Source: Erodium maritimum
Taxonomy: Eukaryota > Streptophyta > Magnoliopsida > Geraniales > Geraniaceae
NCBI GenBank assembly: GCA_963921825.1
Contig: OY997593.1
Coordinates: forward strand, 46,918,039 to 46,982,038
DNA: 64,000 nt
Direction: 5' to 3'
Made by a program: the position numbers and the translations under genes. Below the pieces are notes generated by a model that made no database searches, was not told the origin of the DNA, and was given only the letters and a program-made list of their open reading frames with translations. How positions within the stretch are numbered: the first letter of the stretch is position 1; each line of letters begins with the position of its first letter. Positions 10,516 to 21,283 of this stretch are shown piece after piece.

Positions 10516-11691
10516 TCATGTCTTGCACACAAAAACTATCATACCCCTTCCTACAATATCAGCATACGATTGGTCACCAAACTTTACCTTCCCTTTTATA
10601 TTCTCATCCAAACTCGAGAAATAATCTTGTGTTCCCGTCATGTGATTTCTTGCACCGTTGTCTAGGTACCAAATACTTTTGTTTTGATTGTCAATGTCAT
10701 AACGTTTAGGAAACACCATATCTTCGTTCAAAAGTACCACCTCGTGAACATAGAGAGCATCATCGGCTACTTGAGTCTCGTTCAGGTTTGTCTCTTGGTG
10801 CTTTTGTTGTCTTTCCTCATCAGGACAAATAGATGCATAGTGACCCGCCTTGTTACACACCCAGCAAATCATCGTGGAATGGAACGATCTATTTTTGGTT
10901 TTTGACTGCTTTCTCTGTTGGCTCCTCTTTGGTTCTGGCCATTGGATCTACCTCGACCCCTACCTCGTCCACTTCCGCCTCGACCTCTACCTCATGACCC
11001 TTCATAGCCTCCTCGGTTACTTTGGTCTATATTCGCCCACATGAGTTTCCCTTGATCCTCTCTTTGGGTTTCTTTTCCAACACGTTCCTCGTATTTCTTT
11101 ATCCTCCCCACTATGTCTTCAAACACCGTTGTTTTTAGGTCTAGGACTTGTTCAAGTGAAGCGAAAATCTGAACGTATTTGCTTCTCGGAAATGCTTTCA
11201 AGGATTTCTTCACCAACTTGGATTCTTCTATGGGTTCTCCCAAAGAAGCTGTTTTTAATGCAATACCCAATATCTTTCCCGCAAAGTCATCGACATAATT
11301 GTTACGATTCATTGTCAATATGTCGAAATCCTCCATCAACGGTTGGAATCTTTCCTCTTTCACACGATCAGCTCCTAGATGGCGTGATTTAATGGCTTCC
11401 TAAATCTATTTTGATGTGTGTTTCTCTCTAACCTGTAGAATTGGGCTTTCAGGAATAAATTAGAATAATATGGCTATCGCAATATCATTCTTCTTCTAGT
11501 CTTTTGAGCCTGAATCAATGGTTTCCCAGACTTCATAAAGTTTCATCATGACTTTCATTCTCATCGACCAAATTGTGTAGTTTGTCGATGACAACATCAA
11601 ACGTTGAATGGAAGACGGTTCAAACTTTTCCGCTCTCGGTTGTGTTGTACCCGCGTCTCCCATCTTGGATGCGCAAGTCTCCTTCCGCCAT
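10516..11691 (-). pseudogene. Copia gag, zinc knuckle and protease start, broken
   Basis: The likely original ATG is at 11691-11689, about 27 bases inside the primer site. Several stops and frameshifts follow. A gag capsid-like segment is open at 11363-10992. The next frame has a CCHC knuckle, CWVCNKAGHYASIC, then a protease active-site region WYLDNGARNHMTG, where the family usually has DSGA. Gag would form the particle; protease would cleave the polyprotein. Confidence 0.82.
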
Positions 11692-11717
11692 TTATGATCG
11701 TGGCTTCAACCAGGATT

Positions 11718-11729
11718 GCTCTGATACCA
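11718..11729 (-). other. Copia primer-binding site (tRNA-iMet)
   Basis: The minus strand reads TGGTATCAGAGC, complementary to the 3' end of plant initiator-methionine tRNA. It lies about ten bases inside the 5' LTR and fixes the element's orientation. Confidence 0.85.
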
Positions 11730-11739
11730 ATTCAAATTG

Positions 11740-12139
11740 GTAAAGCCTTTCAGAGCTCGAAAGTATAAGAACGACTTTTCTTATTGATTTCGAAACTCTC
11801 TCAAAACTAAATCACTCTCAAGATCTCGTAGTACTTATGGTCTTACTCTCCACGAAGTCTCGTGGTCTTTTTCTCCACATAGAGCTACCTATTTATATAG
11901 GTTAAGCTTGAAAACTTAATCTACTAGGATTACAAACCTTATCTCTATTTCATAGATATAAATCTTATCTCTATCTCTTAGTTGTAACCTTATCTTTATC
12001 TCTTTAGGAACAATTTATCTCTATCTCCTTAGTTGTACATCGTATCTCTATCATCTTAGTTGTACACCTTATCTCTATCTATTTGGGAACAACTTATCAT
12101 AGAGATAACTTTTGTTGCAAGCTTGAGAATTATCCAACA
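11740..12139 (-). repeat. Copia 5' LTR
   Basis: Minus-strand LTR beginning TGTTGGATAATTC at 12139 and ending near 11740 just before the primer site. The 3' boundary is uncertain by about ten bases because the last CA before the primer site is ambiguous. It is the more complete partner of 3496-3863. Confidence 0.8.
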
Positions 12140-12226
12140 TTCTAATCAATGATGGGACCTTAATCTCCCTGAAGCATTAGGAATAAATACCTCCTAAAGA
12201 GAAAGCAATTGTAAACTACAAACACC
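12140..12226. repeat. About 80-bp direct repeat of the left flank
   Basis: The segment containing GACCTTAATCTCCCTGAAG and AAGAGAAAGCAATTGTAAA directly follows the 5' LTR. A close copy (about 3410-3495) precedes the truncated 3' LTR in the same orientation. This is far too long for a copia target duplication (5 bp). Confidence 0.75.
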
Positions 12227-12270
12227 GGTGGTCAAAACCGCAACAACATAATCAGATCCTGAAAAGTACT

Positions 12271-12480
12271 TGTAAGAACCGCCCCGGTCGAACCGGTGAT
12301 TTCTGGCAAAGTTTGACTTTCGGTCGAAAAAGTCAACCGAGGACTCCGGGAGTCGTTTGGGACCTATCCGAGGCCCAAAAAGCTTAGCCGTCATCACGGT
12401 TAGCTTAGTTGGCCATTTCCTTTCGTTTTACTGTAATAGTGGAAAAGTCAACGTTTGGTCAAACCGTGACTTTTTATGGA
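12271..12480 (+). repeat. Diverged giant-LTR-family start
   Basis: Begins TGTAAGAACCGCCCCGGTCG and keeps two family landmarks, AAAAAGTCAACCGAGG and AAAAAGCTTAGCCGTC, seen in the LTRs at 5098, 44882, 50987 and 61175. Beyond about 12480 similarity fades, so the rest of this copy is diverged or lost. Confidence 0.55.
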
Positions 12481-13936
12481 CTAAAACAAAGTAAATTGTA
12501 AATTCTGAATTTTCCTAAGAGCTAAGTGGTCCCCACTAGGACACATGTCCTTAGTGGCTTGGAGGAGAAGAAATGGGTCTCAAAGGACCCATTTACCCTC
12601 ACAAAAGCCAAATTGGAAGGTTGGGACCCAAGGGCATTTTTGGAACTTCAACAAGCTAGGTTTTGAAAGCATTTGGGATCACTTTTCTCAACTATGGCCC
12701 GTCACTATGTAGGTGCTCCGCTAATGCGCACGACACCCACATATGTCGTCCAAACCTACTACCCCGCTTTCTCATGGATGCTCCGCTAATGCGCACGACA
12801 CCCATAGGACGGGGAGGTAGTAAGGTGTTAAGAATTTGGGAGGTATCGGACATGACCCGTTTTTACTTGTTCGGTTGTGTTTAAAATTTTGGGCACATCC
12901 TAGATGCGATGAGCACATCAACTACATTACAAATGTAATGATGCCTCCAATTACATCCAATGTAATTCTTCCTTCGAACTCGTCAACTACATCCAATGTA
13001 ATGACGATTCTAAGGGCTCACACACAAGGATTAAAATTCCAATTTTATCTTTGCATGTGAGGTGATATGCTCGGTAAATAAAGTTAAGCATGCGATTCTA
13101 AAACACATAGAATTAATCATGCATAAACTAAACCAAGCATAAAACGATAAATGTGCACGTAATAGCCCCCTAAACTAACTCCCACTAGCTTCTTGAGCTC
13201 CATCAACTCCAAGCCGATGTCAACACCCGAAAAGCCACCAAATGACCTTTTCGCCCTTTCTTCGTCTTGAGCAAAATATTACAATTTAATACACGACTCG
13301 CAGGTCGGGAATAAATAAATATTACAAACAAGTGGTTCGACGACCACACCTTGAAAGAATAATTACACGCTAACACTAACGGCTCGCAGGCCGTGAAAAG
13401 CGATAAATAATTAAATCGAGCTCGGGGCTATTATGTACACCATGTCAACATCACATCACACATCGTGTTATCAAACAATCATGTTATCAAACATCATGTG
13501 ATTTTCCGGTTTTATTTAATAGCCAAGTTTTGATGCTCGGTTTATCGAAACCGTTCAAAAATGAAACTTTTGAACATTTGATCTTCGAGTTCGTCATGAC
13601 GGTTCCAAACTCGTCATAACTAACAAAATGGTTTAGCCTTGGCATATAAACCATCCAATGGTCATGCTTGGCCTAGCTCCGTCCAACGGAGCCCCGTTTG
13701 GTCCCGGTTTCGGCTTCCCGAGAGTCCCGCTCCCGAAACCCGAAAAATCAAAACAAGTTTCAAAATTTCCAGATTTGAAATAATTTTCAAAAAATTCATT
13801 TTACATGCATTAAATCCATAAACAAGAATTTAAAACATGTTATCAAACAATTTAGCAAAACAACATGCTAAAAACGAAACTTTCAAGCAAAACCGAAACT
13901 TTGAACACCGTCTTGTGAATCCCGAAGGTAGCACGA
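12481..13936. other. Mixed LTR-element remains, no gene
   Basis: No coding domain is recognisable. Short internal repeats occur: the 23-base block starting TGCTCCGCTAATGCGCACG at about 12713 recurs at about 12779, and CTACATCCAATGTAATGA-type units lie near 12918-13005. The right end, next to the primer site at 13937, should be the leader of the LTR element whose LTR starts at 13949. Confidence 0.4.
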
Positions 13937-15933
13937 CTCTGATACCACTGTTGGGTCTCGAGGTAGGGTTGGAGATGAACCAACTCGCAGCGGAAAATCA
14001 ATGAAAACCAAGAGACGATTAAACCATGAAACAACTAACAAAGAATGGATTCACAAGAGAAAAATTCAGCACTATTTCTTACCAAAACAAGAACACCGGT
14101 TAATGAATGATTGGCTTGAGTCTCCAAGACGCCTACGTATCCACATGGGAATCAAAGCCACGTAGTTCTTCTCTTTGAGGACTCAAGAACACAAAAATGG
14201 AGATGGGAACTTGCCAAACCCGAAATTGCAAGGGAAGGGGGAGCGAAGTTGTGTTTCCTATTCTTGTCTTGTTTTTGTTATGTTGAAAAAAGATGACTTA
14301 AACATAACAAAACCCATACTTGTCCAACTAAAGGCATGGGACATGTATGGTGTCAAGTAAGGTGTAAATAGGACACAGTATGGCTAGACAAGATTGGGTT
14401 AGGTGGTGAATCACCAACACCTTAATCCTTGTCTTCCTTACTTTGTACTAATTAATCAAAACTTGATTAATTAGTTCCATGGGCCTTTCATGGGCCTCTT
14501 GGAACATGGCCCGTGGCAATTTCCAACGAGGTCCCGTGATTCGCTCATCGCCTCCAAGCCTTCCATACCTGAAATGTCCAACATTATCCGACGCGATCAA
14601 TCCCAAGACTCCAAGCCTTTTCTTGATCCATAAAGTCCTATTCACTTACCAGCACATGACCCAAAACCCAGTTTTGGTCATGTCCCGAGACAAATCCCGT
14701 TTGGCCATTCTCCATAAATGTGTCAATGAGTTTCACCCTCCGGTGTGACCCTTAGGTTTATGCATGTCAATAGATCAATGTAAAATCCCATTTTACTTGA
14801 TCCTATTTAAGTGGCGACTAACGAGACTTTAGTATTGCCTGACACTGCATAACGAATCGACCCTGTCGATTCTAACCTTTTTGTCATCCCTGTCATTATC
14901 CTTTTATCTCCGATATCCTGATTGAGATAAGACATAGAGTCGTCATCCTTATTATTATTCTCAATCACCGTTCCTTGATATGTGAGATGGCTGAAGATAT
15001 GATACCCAGTATCATGTGCATGGCCATGCTATTCTTTCAGTCACTCTCGATCAAGCGGACGAGAACCGATATCTTTCTCATACCTCAGTATGATGGATAA
15101 ATCCCTTAGCCGTCTTTCGTGTCACTCATGTAGCCCGTCCCCAAGCCAATCCTGGCCGTTATGGAAGCCCTGTTACGGACAACGTTAGGCTCAGGTCAAA
15201 CTCAGTTGTTGACTACATAGCGATCACAAAGACTCCTTGGTCTAAGGATACATGACAAGCTACGACACTGAATATGTTCATGACTTAATCTATGGCACAT
15301 ATTCAGGGCGGGTCGTCTAATATCATGTCCCACATGATATCTATGATCAGACTCCGGAATCCCATTCCAATGACTAACAGAACGTAAGTCATAAAGAGCC
15401 ATCTTTCATACTAGTCGCTTCTAGTGAAGCTTTGTTGACTAGGGACCCATCGAGTGTGATCTATCTCGATCTATGGTTCTATTCGCATGGTGGGCATAGA
15501 TCAGAGCACACATCAATATATTACTCCATCACATAAGTAATATAAAGCCGCTTTAATTTTATTGCTAACGATGATATATACATTTGGACATTTAGGATTG
15601 AACTATGAGCACTAAGACTAACAGGGTTATGCATTTAGGTTGTCCCATTGAACCTAGATCTTGGGATCTCCATTCAACTAGGTTGGGGTTTCCTTCACAT
15701 AACGCCTTTAAATGGACTTCAGTCACATTCCCTTGGATGTCTTTTTCTCAACTAGATCTCAATGTAACATTTACTTTAGCTTGGCGGATCCGCGGTGTTA
15801 TCACGTTTGAGATCAATTGTTATCCCAACTCAAGTTTTGTGTCTTATTAGTAGCTACTGAATTACACAAATATGGCGTAGACACATATCTTAGTTGATTG
15901 AAAATATTCCGTGTAGTGGGACCGACCCCCACA
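13937..15933 (-). repeat. Long LTR with primer site, minus strand
   Basis: The plus strand has CTCTGATACCA (13937-13947), the reverse of TGGTATCAGAG, and one base later TGTTGGGTCTCG starts the LTR at 13949. It is therefore the 5' LTR of a minus-strand element whose interior has been lost to the left. A plausible outer end is ...GACCCCCACA at 15933, giving about 1,985 bp. The true end may lie further right, because 15934-17583 and 21284 onward show no clean boundary. No protein is encoded. Confidence 0.55.
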
Positions 15934-16509
15934 TTTTACAAGTAATTATACAAAAGGTTTTTCCCTTTTCATAATTATCCAAAATTGAAATCATTCAACT
16001 TGGTCAAAGTACAAATTAGCTTGATTTGAGAATCCAAATTTAATCGTTCTAACGCGTTTCGCAATGAAAAAAGAAACTGATTAATTTGTCACCGATCAAA
16101 CTAATCTTTTCAATAATAAATCGATACGTTCGATTTAACTTGTATCACAGAATTCGAATCGATTAGTTAAGTTTAATCGTTCGTACGTTGAAAGTCGAAA
16201 ATATTCATTTTCTCTTTTCAAGTTCTTGTATAGTTTTATTCCAATTAAGACTAAATTGAACATATTCAATTTGCCATTCTTTAATGGGATAACTTCTAGT
16301 TGTTTAAAACACGTTTGTTTTTCATTTATTCGTATGTGTTCTACGTTTTAGAACCGAATCATATGTACTTTACGGATTTTGCACGAGTACGTGTATTTTA
16401 TCGTCTTGATGTGTTTTACAAGAAAATGATTGATCACTTTTAGAAAATGAACTTTTCCCTTTTCTTTTTTTTCACGATCCGTTGTGAAAAATACATTTTT
16501 TTGAAAGTG

Positions 16510-17140
16510 GGAAATCGTTTTGGAATTAATTCCAATTTATATCCTTCTTATAATTTCGCGAAAGTAAGAAACCGTTTAGGAAATATTCCACTTTGTTTCC
16601 TTCTTGAATGTAAATAAAACCGTTTAGGAATTTTATTCCAAGTTCGTATCTCTCGTTTTTTAATTCCGTATGAATTCGAACTTTGTTCAAGAATACGTAT
16701 TTTCCTTGGAAATTAATCTTGAACCAAACGTTAATTTCTGTCAAACGGAAATTTATATTTTCTTTTCCTTTTATTTTCCACCATTCGCTGTGGAAAATTA
16801 CTCTTTTTTTCAAAATATAAAACCGTTTAGGAAAATTATTTCCAATTTGTTTTCTTCTTGAAAAATTAAGAAACACGTTTAGGAATTGAATTCCAAGTTT
16901 GTTTCTTTTGGGAAAACGTTTAGGAATTAAAATTCCAAGTTTATTTCCCTCAACCATGAATTCCGTATGAATTCAAAATTCCTTCATACGTGTTCTACGT
17001 TTAGAACTGAACCAAAATAGTTGATCATCTCAACGTGTTTCCAAAAAACAAGATCAATCAACAAGAAACCGTTTAGGAACTAGTTGCAATTCGTTTCTTG
17101 AATCAAGGGAAAATCGTTTAGGAATAATCCAAGTTTGTTT
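16510..17140. repeat. Degenerate CGTTTAGGAA repeats
   Basis: The block CGTTTAGGAA, followed after a few bases by TTCCAA.TT.GTTTC, recurs at least eight times at irregular spacing of roughly 40-90 bp. It looks like a decayed minisatellite, perhaps part of the long LTR to the left. The flanks 15934-16509 and 17141-17583 hold no gene I recognise; 17200-17400 is GC-rich. Confidence 0.6.
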
Positions 17141-17588
17141 CCCTTTTCTTGAATTGCGTATGAATCCGGAAAAAAAAGTTTTATTTTTCTGCTATAATGA
17201 AAGTCTGTCCAACCGGGTTGGATCTGACCTGCGAGAGAGCCCAGACCGGTCCAGCGCCCAGGTCCCACGCCAGCGACCCACGTGGCTAACCCGCGTGGTT
17301 GACCCACGCTCTGCTCCGGTCCGACACCCTGACCCGTGTGCTTCTCCTTTTGCATCTTGGGCTGGTCCCTTTTTTTTCCTGGGCTTGAACAATCGCAGCG
17401 GCCCACATAAAATTAAACCTAATGTTTCTCTTTTAAACCCCAGCCGCATTCCAGCAAAGCAGCAATGAGTCTATGACCCTTTATTCAACCTCCAGACGCG
17501 GAAATCAAGCAATTAGTACGGATCGAGCTTCAGAAGTTGACCTGGAAAAAAAACGTTCCAACTTTCAAACTAAAAAAACGATAGGATT

Positions 17589-18034
17589 TGTTAGGATCGT
17601 CACTCATCATGGGACAACGAAGCAATGTGGGCTTAAGTTCACCAGCCCAATTCTGGGGAATCCGGCCCAAAGAAGAGAACGACATCGTTTCAGAAAGAGG
17701 GAGCACGCCTTCTTCGTGAGAATGAGGCGCAGGCTCAAGAAAGGGACAGGGAGGACAAATGCAGCTCATGGGTACAGAGCTCAACCTTTCACAAGAGGGT
17801 ATCTCAGGGCATGGAGGGGACCATCTTTGCTGGTAGAGGTATTTGTATTGTATGAGGTCTTGTTTTTAGGGTTCAACGAGAGTGTGGTAGGGAGAGACGG
17901 ACCTTGAAGCAAGGTGAGCTGAGCATGGAGCAAGCTCAGGCTCTTATTTTGCAATTCACCATTTCCGTTCAATTTAAGGTTCAATTTCAATTGTTCTTTC
18001 AAATTTATATGGGTTTATTTTCGGAATCGTTACA
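17589..18034 (+). repeat. 5' LTR of the gene-carrying element
   Basis: 446 bp, TG...CA ended. An open frame of about 107 codons (from about 17589 to TGA near 17905) runs through it and is kept open in the partner LTR despite about 5 percent divergence. Confidence 0.92.
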
Positions 18035-18035
18035 C

Positions 18036-18047
18036 TGGTATCAGAGC
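18036..18047 (+). other. Primer-binding site (tRNA-iMet)
   Basis: TGGTATCAGAGC begins one base after the 5' LTR. It is complementary to the initiator-methionine tRNA 3' end. Confidence 0.9.
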
Positions 18048-18063
18048 CTACGATTCAGCGACC

Positions 18064-19014
18064 ATGGAGGAGACGAAGCTGATTTCTCAAATTTCATGGA
18101 TAGAAAGGGAGATCGAAAGGTATGACAAAATCCAGGAGGATTTGATTACTCATCTGGGAAAGAATGAGCAAGAGCTTGGACGAGTTCCTTGGTGGCAGGA
18201 ACGAGGTGTCAGAGACGAGTTGAACACCATCGTGAATCGTATCGACGATTGGCGTTCGTATGAGTATACAATGAGAGGAGCTCTTGAGGTCGAGAAGTAG
18301 CGACATTCACTAATGGTGGATGTACTCAAAGCAAGGAGGGAAGCCGAACTAGAAGTAAAGAGGGAGGCCGAACTCCGAGCGAAAATGGAGGTTGAACAAC
18401 AAGAAAAAATGGAGGCTGAAATTCGAGCAAAAGTGGAAGTTGAACGAAAAGCAAAAATGGAGGCCGAAACAAAGAAGAGGAAGCTATAACAACAACGAAT
18501 AGAGGAGTTGCTTGTGAAGGATCCGGTTTTACAAGCCATCCCGTCCTTACCTTACAACAATGGTTGTGAATGGTTTTTAGGAAAATTTACCAGCTTGTTT
18601 GAAGAAGAAATTATGCCCCTGGAAGCTGAGCTTAGATGGGTACCAATGACCTCCTTTGATGTGGAGTTCGTGATGAAGATAGAAACAACAGACCATGGGT
18701 ACCAATGGCCTCCTATTTTTAAGGTGCCTGCACACGATTGGTTTGAGGTAAAATTGATTCACTTTAAGTTATGCTCTTCAAATTCAGTTAAGCAAATTGG
18801 TGGAATGATGATATGGCCGACTGGTATTGGTGTTGTTATGAATTATTGTGACTTGTTGTGGTATGAGGATAGAAGATACGATTTTGGGAAATTAATTGAG
18901 GTGAGGGTTGGAGAATTTTGGGGCTATTACCTGGTGGGTGAATTGAGGTGGTGCGTTGATATATGGAGTTTTGTGTTGTGTGGGTTGAAACAACACGCAC
19001 CCTTCATAATGTGA
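18064..19014 (+). pseudogene. Coiled-coil reading frame with two stops
   Basis: Starts at ATG 18064, 17 bases after the primer site, where gag would normally begin. The same frame is broken by TAG (18298-18300) and TAA (18487-18489) and ends at 19014. Residues 1-78 are charged helix. The next stretch is a coiled coil built on repeats of the type EAELEVKRE and KMEVEQQEKMEAEIR. The rest (EWFLGKFTSLFEEEIMPLE and on) I do not recognise. It has no capsid major-homology motif or zinc knuckle. It could be a degenerate gag-like protein unique to this element or captured coding sequence. Confidence 0.55.
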
Positions 19015-20012
19015 TGGTATTGGGTGTTGAAGGTGCTCATTTGGATAAATTTCCAAAAGAAGTGGGGAATTTATTACATCTAAGGTACTTGAGTTTTGGC
19101 AACTCCAAGTTAAAGAAGCTCCCAGTATATATACACTCTGGGTTTACAGTAGACTATGATAATTTAAATGGTTTGAGATCATTTGATGATGGGAGTGATG
19201 GGGAGATTAAGGAAGGAAATACTGCAAGTGTGGATCAAATTGGTTATGACGAGAAGCAAATTGATGTGAAGAATGAACAGTCTAGTTTTCAGGATAGGAG
19301 GTCATGACCCCAAAATGAACTGTTGGATGCAAAAAAGGGATTGATTAGGAGGATAGTTGAGCTAGAGAAGCCAATTGGTTTTTATAATAAATCCTTGTTA
19401 TCTGAGTTTTATGATTATGCAGCAAGCAAGAAGAATATGGGAATGACAAGGGCAATTAAGTTTGGGATTGACGTGGGTAATATGGTGTGGGGTAAGGAAA
19501 AATCTCACCCTTGGTGGACTGGGCATATATTTAACGAAGCTTTTGGTTTAACTTGGGTGCTACACTCCAGGAGGGATGGCCTTGTGTTATTAGCTTTCCT
19601 TGGATCATCTATGATTACAAATGGAGAAGGTCTTAAAGCCAACAAGAAGAAAGGAGGTCCAAAATTCATAAATGATGATCGACGGGGTTGTTGCTTAATG
19701 AAGAACATGGTTACTAAAGAGAGTGCATTTGGAAAAAAACATGGAGAGAAGTATGGGGCACCTTTAGTTGAGGGGAAAGGGAAGGATAATGAGGTCTCTT
19801 ATGTTCCAGATAAAGAGGTGCTGCTACAAGAGTTTGTGAATGATGATTATCTTGATAATGAGGTGTATGTCGAGGTCAATGGATTTGAGATCGACCCACA
19901 AGTTCAAAGTGGGTTAATTTTCATGTACGCTGAATTGAGTTGCTCAGACTCTCATTTTTTAGAGCGTTCAAAGGTGTGGCCGAACCAGAACTGGAGTGTG
20001 AAACAGAGATAG
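18963..20012 (+). pseudogene. Captured NLR-LRR fragment followed by a PWWP domain
   Basis: One frame with a single TGA at 19305-19307. Before the stop is a leucine-rich segment of resistance-gene type: DKFPKEVGNLLHLRYLSF, then LKKLP. After it comes an acidic linker, then a PWWP domain: SLLSEFYDYA, FGIDVGNMVWGKEKSHPWW and TGHIFNEAF. The SHPWW core and GHIFNEAF match plant PWWP proteins of the PDP type (chromatin-associated Polycomb partners), where the preceding SLLSEFDDY is also typical. The segment after the core (GLVLLAFLGSS) fits the next beta strands. The two parts normally belong to unrelated genes, so the join arose inside the element. Product unlikely to be functional. Confidence 0.75.
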
Positions 20013-21151
20013 TGAAGGTTTGTGCGAAGTGCAGAGAAATTGGATATGCAGGCATCATTGTTGGTAAAATTTCTCGTAGAGATTGTGCTGCGTGGTCCAC
20101 TAGGGCTGTAGGGTACTCACAATATGTACATTCAAGACAAGCCTTAGACTGGTTACATGAAATGGAAATCAAAGGGGAAACCATGAATTTAGGTGAACTG
20201 AACCCCTCAAACCCAATATGTAGGTTCCATATAGACAATACTTACTCAAAAGCAGGCCTAAATTATGAGGGAGAAGAAATGCAAGAAGGATCTCAATTAT
20301 TCACCATGCATGCATTTGTGAAGGTTTCTGAAAGGTACAAGTTGGACAACCCAGGTGATGGATCTCTACTTTCAGAGCTCAAAGGTAAGGCGAGGGTCGA
20401 CTTCAAACATGAGGTAGGAGTCACTGCTTCTTTATCATGTGAGCAACCTGAGCCATGTTTGTTAACAAAAGCGGAAGGGGTTCAAGGTGCTCTAAGAGGT
20501 GACACCTTACTTGAGGTTGAACATGGAGATAGATATATATTTTTCATGGGGGAGCTACATGGTCACGTAGTAGCTATTATTAGAGGGCAGGCTACAGAAG
20601 AAATCAATTGCTCATGCCTTAAGTCAGCTGATGCAGTGGATGAGATAAGCGAGAAGTTCGGTAATGAAGCCATTGAAGACACTCTTGAGAAGGTTGTCAA
20701 GCTGCTTGCTAATTTTGGTGACAAGAATCTCTGTGATTATGAGAAATGGGGCGTTGTGGTCAAGGATTGGTATGAATTTTCAAGAAACGCATTTCCAGAC
20801 TTGAGGACAAGTCTTTTTGAAGGGGAAAGTATTGTTAGGATCGTCACTCATCATGGGCCAGCGAAGCAATGTGGGCTTAAGCTCACCAGCCCAACTCTGG
20901 AGAATCCGGCCCAAAGAAGAGAACGACATCGTTTCAGAAAGAGGGAGCACGCCTTCTTCGTGAGAATGAGGTGCAGGCTCAAGAAAGGGACAGGGAGGAC
21001 AAATTCAGCTCATGGGTACAGAGCTCAACCATTCACAAGACGGCATCTCAGGGCATGGAGGGGACCATCTTTGCTGGTAGAGGTATTTGTATTGTATGAG
21101 GTCTTGTTTTTAGGGTTCAACGAGAGTGTGTTAGGGAGAGACAGACCTTGA
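19940..21151 (+). CDS. 403-codon open frame of unknown origin, ends in 3' LTR
   Basis: Longest intact frame in the element; overlaps the end of the PWWP frame in another phase. An ATG lies near 20048, so the first residues may not be translated. The first 300 residues include Cys-rich spots (VCAKCREIGYAG) and acidic helix. The last about 107 residues are encoded by the 3' LTR. I do not recognise the family, and similarity to gag or pol is not evident. It may be captured coding sequence or a chance frame. Confidence 0.4.
   Translation: MLRLSFFRAFKGVAEPELECETEIVKVCAKCREIGYAGIIVGKISRRDCAAWSTRAVGYSQYVHSRQALDWLHEMEIKGETMNLGELNPSNPICRFHIDNTYSKAGLNYEGEEMQEGSQLFTMHAFVKVSERYKLDNPGDGSLLSELKGKARVDFKHEVGVTASLSCEQPEPCLLTKAEGVQGALRGDTLLEVEHGDRYIFFMGELHGHVVAIIRGQATEEINCSCLKSADAVDEISEKFGNEAIEDTLEKVVKLLANFGDKNLCDYEKWGVVVKDWYEFSRNAFPDLRTSLFEGESIVRIVTHHGPAKQCGLKLTSPTLENPAQRRERHRFRKREHAFFVRMRCRLKKGTGRTNSAHGYRAQPFTRRHLRAWRGPSLLVEVFVLYEVLFLGFNESVLGRDRP
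20819..20832 (+). other. Polypurine tract
   Basis: GAAGGGGAAAGTAT directly abuts the TGTTAGG start of the 3' LTR. Confidence 0.8.
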
Positions 21152-21278
21152 AGCAAGGTGAGCTGAGTTTGGAGCAAGCTCAGGCTCTTATTCTGTAATC
21201 CACCATTTCATTTCAATTTAAGGTTCAATTTCAGTTGTTCTTTCGAATTTGTTTGGGTTTATTTTCGGAATCGTTACA
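20833..21278 (+). repeat. 3' LTR of the gene-carrying element
   Basis: 446 bp, about 95 percent identical by eye to 17589-18034, followed by the target duplication GGATT. Confidence 0.92.
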
Positions 21279-21283
21279 GGATT

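Larger units (their letters stand above)
3496..12139 (-). mobile_element. Degenerate Ty1/copia retrotransposon, split by a solo LTR
   Basis: On the minus strand the order is LTR (12139 to about 11740), tRNA-iMet primer site, gag with zinc knuckle, protease, integrase, reverse transcriptase, RNase H, polypurine tract, LTR (3863-3496). Integrase before reverse transcriptase defines copia. Every domain has stops or frameshifts, so the element is dead. A 3,680-bp gypsy solo LTR sits inside the reverse transcriptase (5098-8777); without it the element would be about 5 kb, normal for copia. The left LTR is truncated by about 50 bp at its 3' end and bordered by a copy of sequence that also flanks the right LTR, so the ends were rearranged after insertion. 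Confidence 0.9.
17589..21278 (+). mobile_element. Complete non-autonomous LTR retrotransposon with captured gene fragments
   Basis: Two 446-bp LTRs (17589-18034 and 20833-21278) start TGTTAGGATCG and end ATCGTTACA. A primer site follows the first and a polypurine tract precedes the second. The 5-bp repeat GGATT flanks the whole (17584-17588 and 21279-21283). By eye the LTRs differ at about 23 of 446 positions with no gaps, so it is not recent. The 2.8-kb interior has no gag, protease, integrase or reverse transcriptase signature. It carries a coiled-coil frame, an LRR fragment of NLR type, a PWWP domain and a 403-codon frame of unknown origin. This fits a retrotransposon that captured host transcripts and was mobilised in trans. 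Confidence 0.92.

Noticed and set aside
11718..11729. CTCTGATACCA sequences here, at 13937 and at 50972 as tRNA gene ends
   Set aside because: They are retrotransposon primer-binding sites next to LTR ends; no tRNA arms are present.
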